Origin: Verrucomicrobiia bacterium
GTDB taxonomy: Bacteria; Zixibacteria; MSB-5A5; DSPP01
DNA: 64,000 nucleotides
Reading direction: 5' to 3'
NCBI GenBank assembly: GCA_035574275.1
Contig: DATLYY010000022.1
Location: 62,001 to 126,000, forward strand
Shown here piece after piece: positions 8,322 through 17,005 of this stretch (its first letter is position 1; each line of letters begins with the position of its first letter). The notes beneath the pieces are model-generated. The model worked only from the letters and a program-made list of their open reading frames with translations, was not told where the DNA came from and ran no database searches. The position numbers and the translations under genes are program-made.

Positions 8322-10180
8322 TGTTCGTCATTGGCACCGCCGGGCATGTGGACCACGGCAAATCGACTTTGGTGACGGCTCTTTCCGGCATCGACCCGGA
8401 CCGGCTGCCGGAAGAAAAGGCCCGCGGAATGACCATCGATTTGGGATTTGCCTGGATGGCGCTGCCGGACGGCAGCGAAGTCGGCATCGTGGACGTCCCC
8501 GGCCACGAGCGTTTCGTCAAGAACATGATTGCCGGCGTGGGGGGTATTGATGCCGTTTTGTTCGTGGTGGCTGCCGATGACGGTTGGATGCCCCAGTCGC
8601 AGGAGCATCTGGAAATTCTGGAGCTTTTAGGGGTATCTGCAGGAATCATTGTCCTGACAAAAACCGACATCGCTTCCGCTGATTGGGTGGAAATGGTGGA
8701 ACAGGATTTACGCGCCAAACTGTCGGGAACTTTTCTGGCTGAAGCCCCAATTATCCGAGCGGTTGCGTCGCAAGGCGTTGGGATTCCGGAATTGAAAGCC
8801 GAAATCGCCACACTCTTACGCTCAATTTCCGCCCGGCAGGACAAAGGCCGGCCGAGGCTTTTTATAGACCGAGTTTTTACACTCACCGGAAAAGGGACGG
8901 TTGTTACCGGCACCCTCACCGGGGGAAGTTTCAAAAAAGGGGAGAAAGTGGAGGTTCTTCCTTTCCGTAAACCGTTGCGCATCCGCTCCCTGCAGACCCA
9001 TAAAAAAGAGGTTGAAGCGGGTGCTCCAGGAAGCCGGCTGGCTTTGAATTTGGCGGACGTGGAAAAAGTGGAACTTACTCGTGGCAACGTTTTGGTTCGC
9101 CCGGGGGACGGCGTTCTCACCACGCGGCTGGCCGCACGGGTGAAAATTCTGTCCTCCCCACACTTCGGGCTGAAGGATAACCAGCAATATCTTTTCATTT
9201 TGGGGACGCAGGAAGTTTTGGGGTACGTATCGCTTTTTGACAAAAAGGAGCTTGCGCCCGGTGTTGAAGATTGGGCGGCTTTTCGATTCAAGGCAGGAGT
9301 CTGCACCTCCTATTTGGACCGCTTTATTGTCCGTCTCCCTTCTCCGGGAATAACCCTCGGGGGGGGAAGGGTGTATGACCCCGTTTTTTCGGCCCCAGCC
9401 AAAAAAGAATCGACATCGCAACTGGAAACGTTACTGGCCGAAACGCCGGAGGTCTGGATCGGCTATCAACTGGGAAAACATTTTTGTTTGTCTACAGATG
9501 ACATGTTGAAACCAGCGCTTTTCAGTTCGCATGAATTGAATTCGGCTTTGGAACAGTTACAAGTACAAGGGAAATCAGAAAATTTAGCTGAGCGGTGGGT
9601 TCGAAGCGACCGGATTGAAGCGATAGTCACCCTTCTTAAAAAAGCAATATCCGAGTACCAAAGAAAATTCCCCAGCCGCCCGGGTCTGCAGATGGCCGAG
9701 GCGGGGAAATTGTTGGGCCTTTCCGAAGAAGAGGGATTTTTGGTCTGCGATTATGTGGTTTCCAATGAGGGATACAAAAAGAAGGGGCCGTTCATTGCAG
9801 AAGCTGGGTTTGAGCCGGCACTGACCGATTTGCAAAAAAAGGTTGCCGAGAGGCTGTTGGAACAGTTGCGGTTCGATAAACAAAATCAGGCGGTCAACGG
9901 CGGGACCTCGCAAACGGACGAGGAAAAAGAGGTGCTGCATTATCTGGTTTATTCCGGTCAGATTGTGGATGTAGCCGCCGATTTTCTCCTTCCCAAGTCG
10001 GATTTTGACAAACTGGTCGAAGAGGTCAAAAAACTGATTCAAAGTGAAGGGAAAGCCACCGCGGCGCGGGTTCGGGATGCGTTGAGTTCCTCTCGCAAAC
10101 TGGTCATTCCGTTATTGGAAAAGCTGGATGCGCTCGGCATAACCCGCCGAATGGGGGATGAAAGGGTTCTGGCGGAATGA
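8321..10180 (+). CDS. selB: Selenocysteine-specific elongation factor SelB
   Basis: SelB delivers Sec-tRNA(Sec) to recoded UGA codons and binds the SECIS hairpin. The 619-residue protein starts with the EF-Tu-like GTPase: GTAGHVDHGKST (G1, residues 4-15), DVPGHERF (G3, ~57-64) and TKTD (G4, ~112-115). β-barrel domains II and III follow, then winged-helix repeats over roughly the last 250 residues, ending in AATARVRDALSSSRKLVIPLLEKLD, the fold that contacts SECIS RNA. It overlaps selA by 1 nt and the next gene by 4 nt. selD and any selenoprotein gene are not in this window. Confidence 0.95.
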   Translation: MFVIGTAGHVDHGKSTLVTALSGIDPDRLPEEKARGMTIDLGFAWMALPDGSEVGIVDVPGHERFVKNMIAGVGGIDAVLFVVAADDGWMPQSQEHLEILELLGVSAGIIVLTKTDIASADWVEMVEQDLRAKLSGTFLAEAPIIRAVASQGVGIPELKAEIATLLRSISARQDKGRPRLFIDRVFTLTGKGTVVTGTLTGGSFKKGEKVEVLPFRKPLRIRSLQTHKKEVEAGAPGSRLALNLADVEKVELTRGNVLVRPGDGVLTTRLAARVKILSSPHFGLKDNQQYLFILGTQEVLGYVSLFDKKELAPGVEDWAAFRFKAGVCTSYLDRFIVRLPSPGITLGGGRVYDPVFSAPAKKESTSQLETLLAETPEVWIGYQLGKHFCLSTDDMLKPALFSSHELNSALEQLQVQGKSENLAERWVRSDRIEAIVTLLKKAISEYQRKFPSRPGLQMAEAGKLLGLSEEEGFLVCDYVVSNEGYKKKGPFIAEAGFEPALTDLQKKVAERLLEQLRFDKQNQAVNGGTSQTDEEKEVLHYLVYSGQIVDVAADFLLPKSDFDKLVEEVKKLIQSEGKATAARVRDALSSSRKLVIPLLEKLDALGITRRMGDERVLAE

Positions 10181-11784
10181 GCAGCATCTTTCTAAATGGG
10201 ACCATTTATACGCTTGACAGCAAAACGCCCCGCATTGAGGCGCTGATGGTGGAAGATGGAAAAATTGTTTTTGCCGGGACTTCCCGGGAGGCCAAAAAAC
10301 TAAAGCGGCGCGGCGACCGGGTTTTTGATCTCAAAGGCCGGACCGTTCTTCCCGGCTTGGTGGACAGCCACGTCCACTTTGTGTACTGGGCGGAAACCCG
10401 CTCCCGGCTGGATTTGGAAAATGCCCGCTCGACGGCAGAGGTTCAAAAAAAAGTGTCTACCTTTGCCAAACGGCTTGCCGAAAAGGAGTGGCTGTTTGGA
10501 AGCAATTTTAACAAGAACCTTTGGCCTGCGGGTGAATTGCCGGACAAGAAAATTCTGGACGCTGTATGTCCGACTCGGCCTATTGTGCTTGCCAGCAAGG
10601 ATGTCCACACCCTTTGGCTCAATTCGGTGGCCCTTTCAGCCGTAGGAATTGGTTCGTCAAATCCAGACCCACCGGGGGGAAAAATTGTCCGCTACCCCGG
10701 AACGGGCGAGCCGACCGGCTATCTTTTGGAAACGGCCTGCCGAATCGTAAACGAATATCTCGAAAAAAACCAAAAGAAACCGGATATGGAAAAAGTTGTG
10801 CTTGCCGGTCAAAAAGAGGCCTGGAAACAAGGGGTAACCGGCATTCACGCCTTGCCCGATCCCGGGTTTGAAAAGTCGTTTGCCCTTCTGGAGCGGTTGA
10901 CCCGTGAGGAGAAACTTCGACTGCGCATATTAATGTATATCCCGGAAAAACGGCTGGACTGGGCAATTGAACTTGGTCTCCAGTCCGGTTTCGGCAACGA
11001 CTTTTTCAAAGTCGGCGGCGTGAAAATCTTTGTGGACGGCGCCTTAGGTTCTCAAACTGCTTTAATGTTTGAGCCGTATGAGGGTACTTCCAGCACAGGA
11101 ATCGAGGTGTCGTCGCTGTTTCATCTGGAAAGTCAATTGACCAAGGCGGCGAAAGCCAATCTGGCCTGCGCCGTTCACGCTATCGGGGACAAGGCGGTGT
11201 TTTACGCGCTGGAGGCCTTTGGCAAGGCGCTTCCATTGCACGACGGCCGTTTGAAGCAGCGAATCGAACATGTTCAACTCATCCGAAACGAAGACGTGCC
11301 CAAATTCAGGAAGTACAAAGTGACGGCTTCGATGCAGCCGAGCCACGCCCCGTCTGATCGGTATATTGCCGACCAGCATTGGGGTAGCCGCTGCCGGAGC
11401 GCTTACCCTTGGCGCTCCCTTTTGAAGGCCGGCGCTTTGGTTGCATTCGGCTCGGATGCCCCGGTTGAGCCTTTGGAACCGCTGGCTGGAATCTACTCCG
11501 CAGTTTGCCGAAAAAAACCGGTAGAAAAGGAGAGTTGGTATCCTTCCCAGTCCGTTACGGTTGGCGATGCGTTTAGGGCCTACACCGTTAACCCTGCCAT
11601 TCTTTCGGAAGATGGGCAGAAGCGGGGAACATTGACGCCCGGAAAGCTGGCCGATTTCATACTCCTTTCAGAAGATCCCTTTAAAATGTTGCCCGAACGG
11701 TTGTCTTCCTTGGAAGTTTTGGCCACCGTCATCGAAGGAGAGGTCGTGTACACTCAAAAGAGTGGCGGGCTGGGGCGGAATTGA
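10177..11784 (+). CDS. Amidohydrolase family protein (YtcJ-like)
   Basis: A 535-residue metal-dependent hydrolase of the amidohydrolase superfamily, YtcJ/NfdA-like branch. The N-terminal β-sandwich starts LNGTIYTLDSKTPRIEAL. The metal motif is SHVHF near residues 64-68, the central part has GGVKIFVDGALGSQTALM, and the distal metal region reads FGSDAPVEPL near residue 425. The C-terminus returns to the sandwich (GTLTPGKLADFILLSEDP). The physiological substrate is unknown. Its ATG overlaps the selB stop (ATGA), so it is probably cotranscribed, without an evident tie to selenium. Confidence 0.85.
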   Translation: MSSIFLNGTIYTLDSKTPRIEALMVEDGKIVFAGTSREAKKLKRRGDRVFDLKGRTVLPGLVDSHVHFVYWAETRSRLDLENARSTAEVQKKVSTFAKRLAEKEWLFGSNFNKNLWPAGELPDKKILDAVCPTRPIVLASKDVHTLWLNSVALSAVGIGSSNPDPPGGKIVRYPGTGEPTGYLLETACRIVNEYLEKNQKKPDMEKVVLAGQKEAWKQGVTGIHALPDPGFEKSFALLERLTREEKLRLRILMYIPEKRLDWAIELGLQSGFGNDFFKVGGVKIFVDGALGSQTALMFEPYEGTSSTGIEVSSLFHLESQLTKAAKANLACAVHAIGDKAVFYALEAFGKALPLHDGRLKQRIEHVQLIRNEDVPKFRKYKVTASMQPSHAPSDRYIADQHWGSRCRSAYPWRSLLKAGALVAFGSDAPVEPLEPLAGIYSAVCRKKPVEKESWYPSQSVTVGDAFRAYTVNPAILSEDGQKRGTLTPGKLADFILLSEDPFKMLPERLSSLEVLATVIEGEVVYTQKSGGLGRN

Positions 11785-11811
11785 CAAAGCCGAAGGGGGG
11801 TGTTAGCTTAA
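11781..11811 (+). promoter_or_regulatory. Predicted promoter of nfeD (TTG-N20-TAGCTTAA)
   Basis: TTGACA begins at 11781 and TAGCTTAA lies at 11804-11811, 20 nt after the TTG. The GTG start codon of nfeD follows only 4 nt later, so the transcript would be nearly leaderless. Confidence 0.45.
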
Positions 11812-11815
11812 AATC

Positions 11816-13135
11816 GTGAGCGCTATCCGCAAGTTCCCTTCTTTTCTGTTTCTGTTCGCCTTCCTGGCCGCCGCCGCTCTGCCGGTTTTGGCCCAAAAAC
11901 GCACCGTTTATGTTTTAACCATTGAAACCGCCATCACCCCCATCACGGTCAAGCAGATTCAGCGAGCCGTGGAAAAGTCGGTTGAAGAAGGCGCAGAAGC
12001 GCTCGTTATCCAGTTAAACACCCCCGGCGGGCTGGTGGCTTCCACTTGGAAAATCAATTCCACGCTTTTGAATGCCGACGTTCCTATTGTTGTCTATGTT
12101 GCTCCCTCCGGCGCGCGGGCGGCTTCGGCCGGGATGTTCATCATCTACGCCGCCCACATTGCGGCAATGGCTTCCGGCACCAGCATCGGGGCCGCCCATC
12201 CGGTAGAAGGGGGTGGGGGAAAGATGGACTCCACGATGTCTGAAAAAGTGACCAACGATGCCGTGGCCAACGTACGCTCGGCGGCCGTCAAACGCGGCCG
12301 CAATGCCGACTGGGCCGAACAAGCTGTGCGCAAGTCGGTCTCAATTCCCGAGTATGAAGCACTCAAAATCAACGTTATTGATGTCGTGGCCGATAATCTT
12401 TCCCAGCTTTTGGAAAAAATTGACGGGCGTAAAGTTCAGCTACCTTTGGGTGAACGCGTGTTGAAAACCAAAGGGGCTGAAATCATACACATCAAGTCCA
12501 ATGTATTCGATCGGATTTTGGAAGTGATCGTGGATCCCACCATCGCCTACATTTTAATGACTATCGGGCTTTTGGGGTTGTACTTTGAGTTTTCCAACCC
12601 GGGCGCCATTTTGCCGGGGGTTATCGGCGGAATTTCCCTCATTCTGGCTTTCTTTGCCTTTCAAGCCCTGCCCATCAACTATGCCGGGGTTTTGCTCATC
12701 CTTCTGGCGATGATATTGTTCATCTTGGAAGTGAAATTTCCAAGCCACGGGATATTGACCATCGGCGGGGTGGTCGCGATGTTTTTGGGCTCGATAATGC
12801 TCATCAATTCCACCGCGCCGTATATGAAGATTTCGTTATCGGTAATTATCTCCACCGTAGGTGCCACGGCGGCTTTTTTCCTTTTTGCCGTTGGTGCCGG
12901 CTTGCGGGCGCAACGCCTTCAGGCCACCACCGGCATGGAAGGGATGGTCGGTCTGGTGGCGGTTGCCACGGAGCCGTTGGCGCCGGAGGGATTGGTCAAG
13001 GTGGCCGGCGAAATCTGGAAAGCCCGTTTGGTGCAAACCGCTGGAGAAGCAACCACGGAAAAGGTGAATCCGAACGAAAAAGTGAAAGTGGTCGGGGTGG
13101 AAAATTTAACCCTTTTGGTATCCAAGGAAAAATAA
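11816..13135 (+). CDS. nfeD: NfeD-type membrane-bound ClpP-class serine protease
   Basis: A 439-residue long-form NfeD. An N-terminal signal/anchor (residues ~5-25) is followed by a ClpP-like protease domain with VIQLNTPGGLVAST and the nucleophile region SGARAASAGMFI near residue 105. Next come several membrane segments (about residues 235-350) and a C-terminal soluble OB-fold NfeD domain. Long NfeD proteins cleave stomatin-like partners, and a slipin gene follows 33 nt downstream, the classic pair. The start is GTG at 11816; the only purine-rich run (GAAGGGGGG) is too far upstream for a normal ribosome site. Confidence 0.92.
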   Translation: MSAIRKFPSFLFLFAFLAAAALPVLAQKRTVYVLTIETAITPITVKQIQRAVEKSVEEGAEALVIQLNTPGGLVASTWKINSTLLNADVPIVVYVAPSGARAASAGMFIIYAAHIAAMASGTSIGAAHPVEGGGGKMDSTMSEKVTNDAVANVRSAAVKRGRNADWAEQAVRKSVSIPEYEALKINVIDVVADNLSQLLEKIDGRKVQLPLGERVLKTKGAEIIHIKSNVFDRILEVIVDPTIAYILMTIGLLGLYFEFSNPGAILPGVIGGISLILAFFAFQALPINYAGVLLILLAMILFILEVKFPSHGILTIGGVVAMFLGSIMLINSTAPYMKISLSVIISTVGATAAFFLFAVGAGLRAQRLQATTGMEGMVGLVAVATEPLAPEGLVKVAGEIWKARLVQTAGEATTEKVNPNEKVKVVGVENLTLLVSKEK

Positions 13136-13168
13136 TCATAGGATTGAGAAATCACTTGAGGAGGGAAG

Positions 13169-13933
13169 ATGCTGCCGATAAACGTTAGCGCGCTCACCGT
13201 TATTCTGATTGGCCTTTTCATTCTGGCCAACGCCATCCGCATTCTGCGGGAATACGAACGGGGAATCATTTTCCGGTTGGGGCGATTGATTGGCGCCAAG
13301 GGGCCGGGGATTATTTTTCTGATTCCCATCATCGATAAAATGGTCAAAGTTTCCCTGCGGACAGTGACAATGGATGTTCCCTCGCAAGACGTCATCACCC
13401 GCGACAACGTTTCGGTGAAGGTAAACGCGGTCATCTATTTTCGGGTGATTGACCCCTCCCGGGCCATCGTGCAGGTAGAGGATTTTCTTTACGCCACCTC
13501 CCAGATTTCGCAGACGACCCTTCGTTCCGTGCTCGGCCAGGTGGAACTGGACGATTTATTGGCCAACCGCGAAAAAATCAATCAGGAACTGACCAAAATC
13601 ATCGATGCCCAGACCGAACCGTGGGGGATTAAAGTTTCCGTAGTCGAGGTCAAAAACGTCGATTTGCCGCAGGAAATGCAGCGGGCTTTGGCCCGGCAGG
13701 CCGAGGCGGAGCGGGAGCGCAGGGCCAAAGTGATTCACGCCGAAGGGGAGCTGCAGGCCTCCACGAAGCTGGCGGAAGCGGCGGCCATTATCGGAAGGGA
13801 GCCATCGGCCATCACCCTTCGATTCCTGTCCACGCTGGTGGAAATTGGGGCGGACAAAAACTCCACGATAGTCTTTCCGCTGCCCATCGATTTGTTGACG
13901 CCGTTTCTAAAGCACGCCATCGAGAAGAAATAA
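13169..13933 (+). CDS. Slipin / stomatin-like SPFH-domain membrane protein
   Basis: A 254-residue SPFH (band 7) protein. A single N-terminal membrane hairpin (residues ~5-25) is followed by [21 protein letters not shown], the stomatin signature, the SPFH domain, and a coiled [21 protein letters not shown] region that mediates oligomerisation. It is likely the partner and possible substrate of the upstream NfeD protease in membrane quality control. The ATG at 13169 has GGAGGGAAG just upstream. Confidence 0.93.
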   Translation: MLPINVSALTVILIGLFILANAIRILREYERGIIFRLGRLIGAKGPGIIFLIPIIDKMVKVSLRTVTMDVPSQDVITRDNVSVKVNAVIYFRVIDPSRAIVQVEDFLYATSQISQTTLRSVLGQVELDDLLANREKINQELTKIIDAQTEPWGIKVSVVEVKNVDLPQEMQRALARQAEAERERRAKVIHAEGELQASTKLAEAAAIIGREPSAITLRFLSTLVEIGADKNSTIVFPLPIDLLTPFLKHAIEKK

Positions 13934-13954
13934 TCGGATGGTTTGAAGTTTCCG

Positions 13955-13997
13955 GGAGGTTAAAGTTTCGCTTTAACCTCCTTTCGTTTTTTTCTTT
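13955..13997 (+). terminator. Intrinsic terminator after the nfeD-slipin operon
   Basis: An 11-bp perfect stem (GGAGGTTAAAG / CTTTAACCTCC, loop TTTCG) is followed by TTTCGTTTTTTTC. This is a clear rho-independent terminator. Confidence 0.85.
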
Positions 13998-14006
13998 TAA
14001 TTCCGG

Positions 14007-14036
14007 TTGACAAGGCCGGTCGAAATAATACATTTG
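14007..14036 (+). promoter_or_regulatory. Predicted promoter of glnA (TTG-N19-TACATTTG)
   Basis: TTGACA at 14007 is followed, 19 nt after the TTG, by TACATTTG at 14029-14036, a perfect TAnnTTTG. It lies just after a terminator and before glnA, so it is the natural promoter. Transcription would begin near 14041. Confidence 0.65.
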
Positions 14037-14118
14037 GGGGATTATGAAAAAACAAAACGAGGTTTTGGAGGCGGAAAAAATAATCCGAGGCGTTGCGAAT
14101 TCCAAGGGAGAAGGAAAA

Positions 14119-15438
14119 ATGACGGCCGCAGAGTTTTTGAAGGAGTTGGACAAACAGGAAGTAAAATACGTCCGGCTCTGGTTTACGGATATTCTGGGAC
14201 AGTTGAAGGGAATGGATATGACCCGCCGGGAAATGGAAGGAGTCCTGGAGCGGGGTCAGGGGTTTGACGGCTCCTCTATTGAGGGGTTTGTCCGCATCGA
14301 AGAATCGGATTTGATTGCCCGCCCCGATTTGTCCACCTTCCGGGTCATTCCGTGGCCGGTGGGAGGCGTCAAGGTCGGAATGCTCTTTTGCGACATTTTC
14401 AACCCGGACGGAAGCCCGCACGAAGCCGACCCGCGCTACATTCTGCGCCGCACGCTGGATAAAATCAAAAAGCTCGGTTACACCTATTACTGCGGCCCGG
14501 AAATTGAATACTTCTATTTGAAATCTGCCAAAGAGCCGGAGGTTTTGGACCGGGAAGGGTATTTCAGCTACGGCACCATCGACATCGGCACTCATCTTAG
14601 AAAAAAGACCGCCACGGCTTTGGAGGCCATGGGTATTCCGGTTGAATGCACCCATCACGAAGTGGCCCCCAGCCAGCACGAAATTGATTTGCGCTATCAG
14701 GATGCCTTAACGATGGCCGACCAAGCAATGATTTACCGCTTGGTGGTCAAGGAACTCGCCGCACAGGAAGGGGTTTATGCCACCTTTATGCCCAAGCCGA
14801 TTTTCGGTGAAAACGGCAGCGGCATGCACTGCCATCAGTCCTTGTTTAAAGGGAAAACCAATCTATTCTTTGATGCCAAAGATAAATACCACTTATCCGC
14901 TTTTGCAAAAAGCTACATCGCGGGTTTGTTGACGCACATCCGGGAAATCACCCTGATTTTGTGCCAGTGGGTTAATTCCTACAAGCGGCTGGTGGTCGGT
15001 TATGAGGCACCCGTCTACATTTCCTGGGGCCGCCGCAACCGCTCCTCGCTTATCCGCGTTCCAATGTACCAACCGGGCAAGGAAAACGCCACGCGCGTCG
15101 AGCTTCGCTGTCCAGACCCGGCCTGCAATCCCTATCTGGCGTTTGCCGCCATGCTGGCGGCGGGGATGAAGGGTGTGGAGGGGAAATATTCGCTTCCCGA
15201 GCCGATTGAGGACGACATTTTTGAAATGGACGACAAGGAATTGAAACGCCGCAAAATCGGTGCGCTTCCCGGCTCGCTTATCGAGGCGATTGACCTGGCG
15301 GAAAAAAGCCCCCTGGTTCGCGAGGTTTTGGGAGACCACCTGCTTGACAACCTCATTGCCAACAAGAAAGTGGAATGGGATCGTTACCGGATGCACGTTT
15401 CCCGGTACGAAACCGAGAATTTTCTCCCCATTCTGTGA
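14119..15438 (+). CDS. glnA: Type I glutamine synthetase
   Basis: Makes glutamine from glutamate, ammonia and ATP in a cytoplasmic dodecamer. From ATG 14119 it is ~439 residues, the short GSI-α-like size. Motifs are the N-terminal VRLWFTDILGQLKGMDM with QGFDGSSIEGF, GPEIEYFY near residue 127, GENGSGMHCHQS near 230 and RNRSSLIRVPMY near 310. Start choice: the ATG at 14119 has GGAGAAGG upstream and matches the family. An in-frame ATG at 14044 would add 25 unconserved residues and would be nearly leaderless from the predicted promoter. The long form cannot be excluded. Confidence 0.95.
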   Translation: MTAAEFLKELDKQEVKYVRLWFTDILGQLKGMDMTRREMEGVLERGQGFDGSSIEGFVRIEESDLIARPDLSTFRVIPWPVGGVKVGMLFCDIFNPDGSPHEADPRYILRRTLDKIKKLGYTYYCGPEIEYFYLKSAKEPEVLDREGYFSYGTIDIGTHLRKKTATALEAMGIPVECTHHEVAPSQHEIDLRYQDALTMADQAMIYRLVVKELAAQEGVYATFMPKPIFGENGSGMHCHQSLFKGKTNLFFDAKDKYHLSAFAKSYIAGLLTHIREITLILCQWVNSYKRLVVGYEAPVYISWGRRNRSSLIRVPMYQPGKENATRVELRCPDPACNPYLAFAAMLAAGMKGVEGKYSLPEPIEDDIFEMDDKELKRRKIGALPGSLIEAIDLAEKSPLVREVLGDHLLDNLIANKKVEWDRYRMHVSRYETENFLPIL

Positions 15439-15459
15439 GCCGGTGTCTGGAATGAAAAC

Positions 15460-15490
15460 GGGCGGCCTTTTCGGCCGCCCTTTTTATTTG
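15460..15490 (+). terminator. Intrinsic terminator after glnA
   Basis: A perfect 8-bp GC stem (GGGCGGCC / GGCCGCCC, loop TTTTC) is followed by TTTTTATTT. Confidence 0.9.
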
Positions 15491-15537
15491 GGGAAGTTTA
15501 ACTTGCGCGGAGAGGGAAATTCCGTTTTTTTAGTTTT

Positions 15538-16995
15538 ATGAGCGACCTGAATACCAAAAAGGCTTGGGAGCTTTTGCCTCTTTTGGAAGGGAAGGAAATT
15601 TCCGCCGTTGAGCTCGCCGAGTCATGTCTTTCCGAGATTGACCGCACCGGCAAAAAACTGAACAGCTTTATCACCATTCTGGCCGATTCGGCTCTGGAAA
15701 AAGCCCGGGAGGTGGACGCCAAAAGGTCGAAGGGCGAGCCCGTTGGAAAACTGGCCGGAGTTCCCGTGGCGGTCAAAGACATCTATTGCACCAAGGGGGT
15801 GCGCACCACCTGCGGGTCGAGGATTTTGGAAAATTTCGTCCCCCCCTACGACGCCACCGTCATTCGGAAACTGAAGGAGGCGGATGCGATAATCGTCGGC
15901 AAAACCAACATGGATGAGTTTGCGATGGGTTCTTCCACCGAACATTCCGCCTTTGGGCCAACCTTGAATCCGCTCAATCCATCCAAGGTGCCAGGGGGCT
16001 CTTCCGGCGGTTCGGCCGCAGCCGTGGCCGCGCATCAGACGATTCTTGCCTTGGGCACCGATACTGGCGGCTCGGTGCGCCAGCCCGCCTCGCTTTGCGG
16101 CATCGCCGGTTTCCGGCCCACCTATGGTGCCGTTTCCCGTTACGGACTAGTGGCTTTTGCTTCATCCCTCGACCAAATCAGCCCGTTCGCCAAGGATGCC
16201 CGGGACTTATGGTTGATTTCGGATGTAATCGCCGGTCACGACCGGAAGGATTCCACCTCCATTCCAGAACGGCTTTTCAATTATCCGTTTTCAGGCTCCA
16301 ACGGAAAAGTCGAATTGCCCAAGAATACCCGATTTGGTGTTCCGAAGGAGTTCTGGGGGGAAGGTCTGGCACCGGAGGTGCGGGAAGCCGTTCGAGACGC
16401 CATCGACAAAGTTGCCAAGGCCGGTTACACCGTGGAAGAAGTTTCACTTCCTGCCATTTCAGCCGGCATTGCCGTTTACTACATCATCTGCACGGCAGAG
16501 GCTTCCTCCAATTTAGCCCGCTACGACGGGGTCAAGTACGGTCTGCGGGTCAACGGATATGCGGATTTGTTCGAGATGTACGCCAAAACGCGGGAGGCCG
16601 GGTTCGGCGCGGAAGTGAAACGCCGCATCATTCTCGGAACCTATGTGCTTTCGAGCGGATATTACGACGCTTACTATTTAAAAGCCCAAAAAGTGCGGGC
16701 CGTGATGAAAATGGAGTTCGCCGAAGTTTTCAAAAAAGTGGATTTCCTCCTGGGGCCGACTACCCCTTCTGTCGCTTTCGATGTAGGGGAGAAAACGGAT
16801 GACCCGATGGAAATGTATCTGAACGACATCTACACCGTCCCGGTAAACTTGGCTGGTGTGCCGGCAGTGTCGATCCCCTGTGGAAAGAACAAAGACGGGC
16901 TTCCAATGGGGCTGCAAATTATCGGGCCGCAGAAAAAAGATGAGATGTTGCTCAAAGCCGCAATGACTTTTGAAAATCTCGGAATCACGATTTAG
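15538..16995 (+). CDS. gatA: Asp-tRNA(Asn)/Glu-tRNA(Gln) amidotransferase subunit A
   Basis: The glutaminase subunit of the tRNA-dependent amidotransferase, 485 residues. The amidase-signature Ser-cisSer-Lys triad is visible: Lys in VAVKDIYC near residue 79 and the serines in PGGSSGGSAAAVAA near 150-163, with DTGGSVRQPASLCG just after. GatB follows 10 nt downstream, but GatC is absent here and must lie elsewhere. No ribosome site is evident before the ATG at 15538. A weak TTG-N19-TTTTTTTA element (15503-15532) may start a near-leaderless transcript. Confidence 0.96.
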   Translation: MSDLNTKKAWELLPLLEGKEISAVELAESCLSEIDRTGKKLNSFITILADSALEKAREVDAKRSKGEPVGKLAGVPVAVKDIYCTKGVRTTCGSRILENFVPPYDATVIRKLKEADAIIVGKTNMDEFAMGSSTEHSAFGPTLNPLNPSKVPGGSSGGSAAAVAAHQTILALGTDTGGSVRQPASLCGIAGFRPTYGAVSRYGLVAFASSLDQISPFAKDARDLWLISDVIAGHDRKDSTSIPERLFNYPFSGSNGKVELPKNTRFGVPKEFWGEGLAPEVREAVRDAIDKVAKAGYTVEEVSLPAISAGIAVYYIICTAEASSNLARYDGVKYGLRVNGYADLFEMYAKTREAGFGAEVKRRIILGTYVLSSGYYDAYYLKAQKVRAVMKMEFAEVFKKVDFLLGPTTPSVAFDVGEKTDDPMEMYLNDIYTVPVNLAGVPAVSIPCGKNKDGLPMGLQIIGPQKKDEMLLKAAMTFENLGITI

Positions 16996-17005
16996 AAGGA
17001 CAAAG